This document shows positions 31,707-38,941 of a DNA stretch of 62,147 nt, piece after piece. Position 1 is the stretch's first letter. Each line of letters starts with the position of its first letter. The notes below the pieces were generated by a model. It made no database searches, was not told the DNA's origin, and saw only the letters and a program-made list of their open reading frames with translations. The translations under genes and the position numbers were made by a program. This DNA comes from Acidocella sp. (GTDB lineage Bacteria; Pseudomonadota; Alphaproteobacteria; Acetobacterales; Acetobacteraceae). Where the stretch lies: assembly GCA_029077825.1 (NCBI GenBank), contig JAQNCT010000011.1, forward strand, positions 1 through 62,147, in the 5' to 3' direction.

Positions 31707-31763
31707 TTTAATTACAGCAAACAACTTGGGTACACGTGTAACATTTTGAGCGTGAATCACATC

Positions 31764-31790
31764 CTAACATTATGTTAGTAAAGCGCTTTA
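31764..31790. promoter_or_regulatory. Two abutting perfect palindromes (operator-like)
   Basis: CTAACAT-T-ATGTTAG (31764-31778) is directly followed by TAAAGCGCTTTA (31779-31790), both perfect. A third perfect palindrome, TACACGTGTA, lies at 31731-31740. They sit in AT-rich DNA just upstream of the methyltransferase remnant. Such clusters are typical of controller-protein or repressor sites in restriction-modification loci, which is an inference. No promoter elements were assigned with confidence. Confidence 0.5.
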
Positions 31791-31868
31791 TTGCTGTCGC
31801 ATCCGCCAAAAACATGGGGAATTTTGCCTACCCAACCAGCTTGGCAATATATCTGGTTAGGGAGGCGC

Positions 31869-31985
31869 ATGTTAAGCTCTGTTCAGATGTGTGCGGGCGC
31901 AGGGGGCCAGGCTTTGGGCCTTGAGAAGGCTGGTTTTGGTGTGAGCTGGGTAATTGGTTTGATAAGCGTTAGAATACAGCTATAA
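31869..31985 (+). pseudogene. N-terminal remnant of a DNA cytosine-5 methyltransferase
   Basis: A 38-codon frame with a strong ribosome site (GGGAGG) before its ATG. Residues 5-23 read VQMCAGAGGQALGLEKAGF, the AdoMet-binding motif I of C5 methyltransferases (F/C-x-G-x-G-G). After GVSWVI the similarity ends and a stop follows. The catalytic PC motif and the rest of the enzyme are absent from the window. The most likely event is a deletion that fused the 5' end of the gene to the region upstream of the DUF2075 gene. A functional short peptide is unlikely. Confidence 0.75.
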
Positions 31986-32021
31986 GTTGTGCTTGGGGCG
32001 TGAATCTGCAACAATTCGTTC

Positions 32022-33971
32022 ATGCAACAGAGAGCAAACCCGGATGCGCAAGAAAATATTATTGCCCACCGGGCCTGGTGGTCAGCTAGTTTACAAGATT
32101 TTCGATCACAGCAAAATGAGCAAATTGTTGAGCGTCTGGCTCTTAAGCTTGTGGAATCCCACCCGCTTACGCGTGCAACACAGTTGATTGCCTGGCGTAA
32201 ACAGGCGGAGATTCTCAAAAATTCTACAAATAATCTACCCGATCATTGGCGCCTGATGTTTGAGTACCCACTTCTACGGCTTGGTCGGCGGCTAGATGCT
32301 ATTATTATTACGGATCACGCGATCATCGTCATTGAATTCACAATCGGTGCCGGTACGTTTGATGCTGCATCTCTTCGACAAGCCGAAGACTATGCATTGG
32401 ACTTACAAGATTTCCACTCAGCTAGTCGCAACAAACTTATCATCCCCATACTAGTAGCTAGTGAAGCCATCGCCCAGCCTCCTTTGTGGGTACTTATTTG
32501 GCACGGCGTTGTCCCAACTCTCAAAGCCTCTGCCACCTCATTGCCAAGCCTGCTAATGGGTATCCTCGAACGCATCCCGATCAATAAAATTGACATCGAT
32601 GGCTGGGAGTTAGCCCCTTACCGACCCGTCCCAACAATTATTGAAGCGGCTACAGCACTTTATTCAAAGCATGGTGTTTCTGAAATTGCCTCTGCCCGTG
32701 CGAATGTCACCAACCTCAGCCGCACGATGCAAGCTATTCTTAATACAGTCGAAGAAGCCAAAAACTTAAATACTTACATCATCATCTTCGTCACCGGCAT
32801 TCCAGGCGCTGGCAAAACATTATGCGGCCTGAATGCCGTATTTGGCGCTGATACAGGGGCAGCTTTCCTGACCGGCAACCTCCCATTGGTGCATGTGCTG
32901 CGAGAAGCATTAGCGCGAGATGCCGCCAGTGATTCTAAAGCATCCATTCGTCAGGCACGGCAAAAAACTGAAAGCGCAATTCAAGGTCTAACAGGATTCG
33001 TAAGAGATAATATTGGCCGCGTTGAACCACCACATGAACACGTGGTGATTTTTGATGAAGCTCAACGCGCGTGGGATGCCGCTTATGCGGCCCGAAAATT
33101 TAATTTGCACGACAGCGAAGCTGCTCTGTTTCTTGATATCATGCGCAAACATGATGATTACGCAGTTATTGTCGCGTTGGTTGGCAACGGCCAGGAAATA
33201 AACACTGGAGAAGCTGGGCTTGGTGAATGGGGACGCGCGCTAACACTGCGTCCAGACTGGCAAATTCGCGCGGCCCCTAGCGTGCTTACGGCGCTAGCAC
33301 CAAGGCAACGACTTTTCATGACAGCGCCTGCTAATATCTCCATTGATGAGAGCTTACATCTTAGCGTACCCATTCGCGCCATCCGCTCAGCGGCTGGTGC
33401 TCCGTGGGTTGATGCCATGCTACGTGGTGCGACGAGCGAGGCAATACAGCACGCGCAAGAAGACATGCCTTTTTTCGTTACACGCTCTCTCATGGCAATG
33501 CGTCATGCGCTAAGGGTCCGTGCCCGAGGTGAACGACGTAGTTGCCTCGTTTGCAGCACAGGAGCACGCCGCTTGGTGGCGGACGGTATTTGGCCGGATT
33601 TTCCACATCTGGATAATGATGCGATCGCCAACTGGTTTTTGAACCGCTGGCCAGACGTACGTGCTTCGGATGCGCTTGAGGTTCCGGCAACTCAATTTGC
33701 CTGCCAAGGGCTGGAGCTAGATTATGTTGGTCTTTGCTGGGGCGGTGACCTGATCTGGCGTGACGGCTGGCTGGTTCGGAAATTTATTGGCACAAAATGG
33801 CAGACACCAACCATACAAAATACCATTGATTTTCGCATTAATACTTACCGAGTTCTGCTAACCCGTGCGCGTTATGATACGATTATTTGGATACCTGAGG
33901 GCGTATCAGATGACCCTACCCGTGAGCCGACATTGTTAAATGAGACGGCGGCTTACCTGGTGAGGTGTTGA
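32022..33971 (+). CDS. DUF2075 P-loop ATPase with N-terminal PD-(D/E)XK-like domain
   Basis: 649 aa. The N-terminal region carries a nuclease-like core: RRLD with Asp92, then VIEFT with Glu105 where relatives have a Lys at the position of Thr107, then a Q..DYALDL helix. The catalytic Lys appears lost. The central DUF2075 domain has Walker A GIPGAGKT at 259-266 and Walker B FDEAQ with Asp345/Glu346. The C-terminal part has the helicase-like RVLLTRARYDTIIW motif. Such proteins are common in mobile and defence islands. Codon use is more AT-rich than in flanking genes, suggesting transfer. No clear ribosome site precedes the ATG. Confidence 0.88.
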   Translation: MQQRANPDAQENIIAHRAWWSASLQDFRSQQNEQIVERLALKLVESHPLTRATQLIAWRKQAEILKNSTNNLPDHWRLMFEYPLLRLGRRLDAIIITDHAIIVIEFTIGAGTFDAASLRQAEDYALDLQDFHSASRNKLIIPILVASEAIAQPPLWVLIWHGVVPTLKASATSLPSLLMGILERIPINKIDIDGWELAPYRPVPTIIEAATALYSKHGVSEIASARANVTNLSRTMQAILNTVEEAKNLNTYIIIFVTGIPGAGKTLCGLNAVFGADTGAAFLTGNLPLVHVLREALARDAASDSKASIRQARQKTESAIQGLTGFVRDNIGRVEPPHEHVVIFDEAQRAWDAAYAARKFNLHDSEAALFLDIMRKHDDYAVIVALVGNGQEINTGEAGLGEWGRALTLRPDWQIRAAPSVLTALAPRQRLFMTAPANISIDESLHLSVPIRAIRSAAGAPWVDAMLRGATSEAIQHAQEDMPFFVTRSLMAMRHALRVRARGERRSCLVCSTGARRLVADGIWPDFPHLDNDAIANWFLNRWPDVRASDALEVPATQFACQGLELDYVGLCWGGDLIWRDGWLVRKFIGTKWQTPTIQNTIDFRINTYRVLLTRARYDTIIWIPEGVSDDPTREPTLLNETAAYLVRC

Positions 33972-34041
33972 GCGCGGTTGCTTGAAGAATGCGCTGTGCC
34001 AACAGCGGTCACGTCGTTACAGCAAAGCCTCATCTGACAAG

Positions 34042-34081
34042 TCGCCAAAAAGGCGAAGATGGTCCGGTCAAGCCGGACCAT
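34042..34081. repeat. Two adjacent hairpins, probably a dispersed palindromic repeat
   Basis: TCGCC-AAAAA-GGCGA at 34042-34056 is followed two bases later by ATGGTCCGG-TCAAG-CCGGACCAT at 34059-34081, a perfect 9-bp stem. The second looks like the short intergenic palindromes that recur in alphaproteobacterial genomes. It could also act as a transcription stop or RNA-stability element after the DUF2075 gene. Confidence 0.7.
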
Positions 34082-34086
34082 GACGA

Positions 34087-34116
34087 GTGAGTGTTAGACG
34101 GGTGAGTGTTTGACGG
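34087..34116. repeat. Tandem 15-bp direct repeat
   Basis: Two consecutive copies of a 15-base unit, GTGAGTGTTAGACGG and GTGAGTGTTTGACGG, differing at one position, lie just after the hairpins. The function is unknown. It could be a slippage product or part of a larger repeat family. The rest of the gap between the DUF2075 gene and gor shows nothing more. Confidence 0.75.
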
Positions 34117-34239
34117 GTGGGGGCAGAGGCGCAGAGGGGCGTGCCGCGCGGGTAAGTTTGCCCTAACTCGTTTGCCCCAGCAGGTTACAGCCTGCGCAGT
34201 GGCCATTATGTAGGTGGCTTATATAGTCTGGAGGCTCAC

Positions 34240-35601
34240 ATGGATTTTGACCTTTTTGTTATTGGCGGTGGCTCAGCCGGGGTGCGCTGTGCGCGGATTG
34301 CGGCGGGGCATGGGGCGCGGGTTGGGGTGGCGGAAGCGCGGTTCTGGGGTGGGACTTGCGTGAACATAGGCTGCGTGCCGAAAAAATTCATGGTGATGGC
34401 CGCCGAATATGGGCTGGCAGCCAAGGATTCAGTGGGGTTTGGCTGGGATGCGCCAAAGGCCAAGCATCATTGGGCCACATTGATTGCCGCCAAGGACAAA
34501 GAAATCGCCCGGCTAAATGGGATTTATCAACGCTTATTGCAGCAATCTGGGGCAGAGGTGTTTGAAGCACGCGCCAGCTTTATTGATGCCCATACGCTTG
34601 ATGTGGGGGGCAAGCGCATTACCGCTGAGAAGATTGTGATAGCAACCGGCGGCCACCCGACCCGGTTGGATATTCCGGGGGCTGAACTTGGCATTGTGTC
34701 AGACGATGCGTTTTACCTGGCTGATTGCCCAAAGCGGGTTGCCATTATTGGTAGCGGCTATATCGCGGTAGAGTTTGCCGGGATATTTGCGGGCTTGGGC
34801 GCGCAAACCCACCTGATTTACCGCCAGCCTTTGCCGCTGCGCGGGTTTGATGAGGATTTGCGTTTGCTGCTGGCCGAGCAGATGCAAGGCAATCATGTAA
34901 TTTTGCACCCAGACACCACACCGGTCAGCATTGTGGCGCATGGGAATGAGCGCAGCCTGGCATTGTCTGATAATTCGGTGCTGGATGTGGATATGGTGTT
35001 TTTTGCAACCGGCCGCGCCCCCAATGTGGCCGGGCTTAACCTGGCCGCCGCGGGCGTGAAAACCAAACCAAGTGGGGCGGTGGTGGTGGATGAGAGCATG
35101 GCAAGCTCAATCCCGCATATTTACGCCATTGGCGATGTAACAGACCGGCTGAATTTAACCCCGGTGGCAACCGCCGAGGGTCATGCGGTGGCGGATACGC
35201 TGTTTGGCCATAAACCACGCAAAATCTCGCTGGAGAATGTGCCAACGGCGGTATTTTCCATTCCACCGATCGCAACGGTGGGCATTACTGAGGAGCAAGC
35301 GCCGCCAGGGGCAAAGATTTTTGTGGCCAAATTCAAGCCCATGCGGCACCAAATTTCAGGCCGGCAGAGATTTAGCCTGATGAAGCTGGTGGTGGATGGG
35401 GTAACCGATAAAGTGCTTGGCGTGCATATGTTGGGTGAGGATGCGCCTGAGATTGTGCAAGGGTTGGCGGTGGCGGTAATTGCCGGGGCAACGAAAGCTG
35501 ACTTTGACAAAACCATTGGGATTCACCCCACGGCCGCAGAGGAATTTGTTACCCTGCGCACAATCACCAGGGTTGTGGGGCAGGCAATGGCCGCACAGTA
35601 G
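34240..35601 (+). CDS. gor: Glutathione-disulfide reductase
   Basis: 453 aa flavoprotein. It has the FAD site GGGSAGVRCARIAA, the redox-active CVNIGC with Cys40 and Cys45, a second Rossmann site (IIGSGYIAVEFAGIFAGLG), and ATGRAPN. The C-terminal catalytic GIHPTAAEEF supplies the active His-Glu pair. It reduces GSSG with NADPH. GGAGG five bases before the ATG is a clear ribosome site. It is preceded by the repeats at 34042-34116 and followed by the DAHP synthase gene on the same strand. Related enzymes (mycothione, trypanothione reductases) are less likely. Confidence 0.93.
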   Translation: MDFDLFVIGGGSAGVRCARIAAGHGARVGVAEARFWGGTCVNIGCVPKKFMVMAAEYGLAAKDSVGFGWDAPKAKHHWATLIAAKDKEIARLNGIYQRLLQQSGAEVFEARASFIDAHTLDVGGKRITAEKIVIATGGHPTRLDIPGAELGIVSDDAFYLADCPKRVAIIGSGYIAVEFAGIFAGLGAQTHLIYRQPLPLRGFDEDLRLLLAEQMQGNHVILHPDTTPVSIVAHGNERSLALSDNSVLDVDMVFFATGRAPNVAGLNLAAAGVKTKPSGAVVVDESMASSIPHIYAIGDVTDRLNLTPVATAEGHAVADTLFGHKPRKISLENVPTAVFSIPPIATVGITEEQAPPGAKIFVAKFKPMRHQISGRQRFSLMKLVVDGVTDKVLGVHMLGEDAPEIVQGLAVAVIAGATKADFDKTIGIHPTAAEEFVTLRTITRVVGQAMAAQ

Positions 35602-35655
35602 CCAGGCCTGCTGTTTTGCAGGATAATGGCGGCTGTAAAAGGGTTTGGAGAGATT

Positions 35656-37056
35656 ATGGATACCATCGTAGCGGCGCAACCTGAGGCTGGTTTGAGCACT
35701 GGTTGGTCACCAGAGAGCTGGCGAGACTGCCCGATCAGGCAGGTGCCAAGCTACCCTGATGCTGCGAAATTGGCGGCGATGGAAGCGCGGCTGACGCGGT
35801 TTCCGCCGTTGGTGTTTGCCGGTGAGGCGCGCCGCTTGAAAGCAGCGCTGGCAAAGGCAGCTGCAGGCCAGGCGTTTGTGCTGCAAGGCGGGGATTGCGC
35901 TGAGAGCTTTGGTGATTTTACCGCCAATGTGATCCGCGATACCTTCCGGGTGCTGTTGCAAATGGCGGTGGTTCTTACTTTTGGTGGGTCTGTGCCGGTG
36001 GTAAAACTTGGCCGCATGGCCGGGCAATTTGCCAAACCGCGCTCCTCAGATTCTGAGACGATTGATGGGGTCACCCTGCCCTCCTACCGGGGTGATATTG
36101 TGAACGGGCCGGATTTTTCAGCACAAGCGCGCATTCCAGACCCGGCGCGCATGGAGTTTGGCTATTTTCAATCCGCCGGCACGCTGAATTTGCTGCGGGC
36201 CTTTGCTTCTGGCGGCTATGCGGATTTGCACGAGGTGCACCGCTGGAACCTTGATTTTGTTGAAAAATCACCCTTGGCGGCGCGCTACAAGGATTTGGCA
36301 GTGCGCATTGATGAAACACTGGCCTTCATGGGGGCGTGCGGGTTGACCAGCGTTTCAGCGCCGCAAATTCGGGAAACCGATTTTTTCACCAGCCATGAAT
36401 CTTTGTTGTTGCCCTATGAGCAGGCTCTCACGCGGGTGGATTCCACCTCGGGCGATTATTACGCTTGTTCAGCACATTTCCTGTGGATTGGGGACCGCAC
36501 GCGCCAACTTGACGGCGCGCATGTGGAATTTATGCGCGGCATTAAAAACCCAATCGGGTTGAAAATTGGACCCAGCATGGAAACTGATGACATGCTGCGG
36601 TTGATGGATGTGCTGGACCCGCAGAATGAGCCGGGGCGCCTCACGCTGATTTCGCGCATGGGGGCTGATAAAGTAGCGCAAAAGCTGCCGGGGCTGATCC
36701 GCGCGGTAAAGCAAGCGGGACGCACCCCGGTGTGGTTGTGCGACCCGATGCACGGCAACACCATTAGCACCGCGGCCAAAATTAAAACTCGGCGCTTTGA
36801 TGCGATCGTGGCTGAACTGCGCGCGTTTTTTGACATTCACCAGGCTGAGGGCACCATTGCCGGCGGGGCGCATGTGGAAATGACCGGGCGTGATGTGACC
36901 GAGTGTGTGGGCGGGGCACGTGGGCTTTCTGAGGCGGATTTGGGTGCGCGTTATGAGACGTTTTGTGACCCGCGTTTGAACGCTGAACAATCCTTGGAAT
37001 TGGCGTTTTTGCTGGCGGAGGAATTGAAAAACCGCCGCGCCGCGCGCCCCCATTGA
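35656..37056 (+). CDS. aroG: Class II 3-deoxy-7-phosphoheptulonate synthase
   Basis: 466 aa from the chosen ATG (MDTIVA). It is the plant/Mycobacterium-type DAHP synthase, starting the shikimate pathway from PEP and erythrose-4-phosphate. Family marks are [12 protein letters not shown], the [15 protein letters not shown] block, [25 protein letters not shown]-like [10 protein letters not shown], and the metal and substrate loop [16 protein letters not shown] lies just before this ATG. A start at 35626 is also possible and would add ten residues. It differs from class I AroF/G/H enzymes in length and motifs. Confidence 0.93.
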   Translation: MDTIVAAQPEAGLSTGWSPESWRDCPIRQVPSYPDAAKLAAMEARLTRFPPLVFAGEARRLKAALAKAAAGQAFVLQGGDCAESFGDFTANVIRDTFRVLLQMAVVLTFGGSVPVVKLGRMAGQFAKPRSSDSETIDGVTLPSYRGDIVNGPDFSAQARIPDPARMEFGYFQSAGTLNLLRAFASGGYADLHEVHRWNLDFVEKSPLAARYKDLAVRIDETLAFMGACGLTSVSAPQIRETDFFTSHESLLLPYEQALTRVDSTSGDYYACSAHFLWIGDRTRQLDGAHVEFMRGIKNPIGLKIGPSMETDDMLRLMDVLDPQNEPGRLTLISRMGADKVAQKLPGLIRAVKQAGRTPVWLCDPMHGNTISTAAKIKTRRFDAIVAELRAFFDIHQAEGTIAGGAHVEMTGRDVTECVGGARGLSEADLGARYETFCDPRLNAEQSLELAFLLAEELKNRRAARPH

Positions 37057-37098
37057 TGAGTGCTAAGTCGCTGGCGTGGATGCAAATAATTTTTATTG

Positions 37099-38775
37099 GT
37101 GCGGCTGAAATTGGCTGAGAGTTTAAAAATTGCGATCGCGCAAATGGATTGTATTGTAGGCGCGGTTGATAAAAACCTTGCCGCAATTCGGGCCATGCGG
37201 GCCAAGGCAGCGGCAATGGGCGCGGATTTGCTGGTAACGCCTGAGATGTCAATCGCGGGGTATCAGCCGGAAGATTTAGTGCTGAAGCCAGCCTTCGTGG
37301 CGGCATGTGAGGCAGCGATTGATGAGCTTGCCGCTGATACCGCTGATGGCGGCCCGGGCGTGATTGTGGGCACGCCGTGGCGCAACGGCGCGCTGTTGCA
37401 TAATGGCGCGTTTGTGCTGGACGGTGGGAAAATTATCGCCAGGCGGGCCAAGCATGAATTGCCAAATTACGGCGTGTTTGACGACAAGCGCGTGTTTGAC
37501 GCCGGGCCAGCGCCGGGGCCGGTGGTGTTTCGCGGGTTTCGGCTGGGGTTGATGATTTGTGAGGATTGGTGGTTCCCCGATGTTTCAGAGACCTTGGCGG
37601 AGTCTGGCGCGGAGGTTTTGCTCTCAGTCAATGCTTCACCATTTGAGGATACCAAACAATCGCGCCGGGTAACGCTGGCGGTGCAGCGGGTGGTGGAAAC
37701 CGGGCTGCCTTATATTTTTGCCGCCCTTACCGGCGGGCAGGATGAAATTGTTTATGATGGTGCCTCATTTGTTTTGAACGCTGACCGCACATTGGCGCTC
37801 CAGATGCCGTATTTTGAGGAAGCGCTGACGCTGACCAATTGGACCCGCGGCGAGCACGGGCTGGTGTGCGCGGCGCAGGCGTTGCCACCGGAGCCAGAGC
37901 GGTTTGAATTGATTTATCGCTCAATGATGATGGGCTTGCGCGATTATGTGAATAAAAATGGCTTTCCGGGCGTGATACTGGGGCTCTCAGGCGGGATTGA
38001 TTCAGCACTTTCGGTGGCGGTGGCAGTTGATGCGCTGGGAGCAGAGCGGGTGCGCGCTGTGATGCTGCCAAGCCCCTATACCAGTGCACACAGCCTGGAG
38101 GATGCGGCACTTTGCGCGCAATATGTGGGCGTTAACTATGATGTGGTGCCCATTTCCGGCGCGATGGCGGCCTTTGATGCGGCCCTGGCCCCGGCGTTTG
38201 GCGGCAGAGGGGCTGATACCACTGAGGAGAATATCCAGTCACGCACGCGCGGGCTTATATTGATGGCGATGTCCAATAAATTTGGCCACATGCTGCTGAC
38301 CACCGGCAATAAGTCTGAAATGTCGGTGGGGTATGCAACGCTCTACGGCGATATGTGCGGCGGTTATTCGGTGCTGAAGGATGTTTATAAAACCACCGTG
38401 TTTGAGCTGTGCCGCTGGCGCAATGCGCATTTTCCCACCGGGGGACTGGGTCCAAAAGGGGCGGTGATGCCAGAGCGGGTGATTACCAAACCGCCCTCGG
38501 CTGAGCTGAAGGACAATCAGACTGATCAGGACTCCCTGCCGCCTTACGAAATTCTGGATGGGATTTTGCAGCGTTTGGTTGAGGGTGAGGCTTCCATCGA
38601 CTCGGTGGTGGCGGACGGGTTTGAGCGGGCAACGGCGGTGCGGGTGTGGAAAATGCTGGACAGGGCAGAGTATAAACGCCGCCAGGCCCCGCCGGGTGTA
38701 AAGATCACACGCCGGGCATTTGGGCGGGACCGGCGCTATCCAATGACCAACGGGTTTACCAATTTGGTAAAATAG
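37099..38775 (+). CDS. nadE: Glutamine-dependent NAD+ synthetase
   Basis: About 558 aa, two-domain enzyme making NAD from NaAD. The N-terminal nitrilase-fold glutaminase (about 1-260) has the triad Glu in TPEMSIAGY, Lys in RAKHELPNYGVFDDKR and Cys in MICEDWWFPD. The C-terminal synthetase has the P-loop LGLSGGIDSALS and the later LTTGNKSEMSVGYATLYGDM. The start is uncertain: TTG at 37096 and GTG at 37099 are in frame, with no clear ribosome site and no ATG nearby. Confidence 0.93.
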   Translation: MRLKLAESLKIAIAQMDCIVGAVDKNLAAIRAMRAKAAAMGADLLVTPEMSIAGYQPEDLVLKPAFVAACEAAIDELAADTADGGPGVIVGTPWRNGALLHNGAFVLDGGKIIARRAKHELPNYGVFDDKRVFDAGPAPGPVVFRGFRLGLMICEDWWFPDVSETLAESGAEVLLSVNASPFEDTKQSRRVTLAVQRVVETGLPYIFAALTGGQDEIVYDGASFVLNADRTLALQMPYFEEALTLTNWTRGEHGLVCAAQALPPEPERFELIYRSMMMGLRDYVNKNGFPGVILGLSGGIDSALSVAVAVDALGAERVRAVMLPSPYTSAHSLEDAALCAQYVGVNYDVVPISGAMAAFDAALAPAFGGRGADTTEENIQSRTRGLILMAMSNKFGHMLLTTGNKSEMSVGYATLYGDMCGGYSVLKDVYKTTVFELCRWRNAHFPTGGLGPKGAVMPERVITKPPSAELKDNQTDQDSLPPYEILDGILQRLVEGEASIDSVVADGFERATAVRVWKMLDRAEYKRRQAPPGVKITRRAFGRDRRYPMTNGFTNLVK

Positions 38776-38941
38776 CCGCCAAAAATATGACAAAGCCATC
38801 AATCTTCGCTGCGTTGCGTAAAAACACTAACGTTTTTTGTCAGTTGATGTATGTAGAGGGTTGGCCGTGGTGAGTCGCGGCTGAGAACTGTGACCGTCGG
38901 CGGAAGCCCGGGTTTGATGATTAACGAGGGGTTCTGCCTGT

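Noticed and set aside
38810-38841. AT-rich hairpin with T-run after nadE as a terminator
   Set aside because: The stem (AAAAAC/GTTTTT) is weak and has almost no GC, so it does not meet the usual form.
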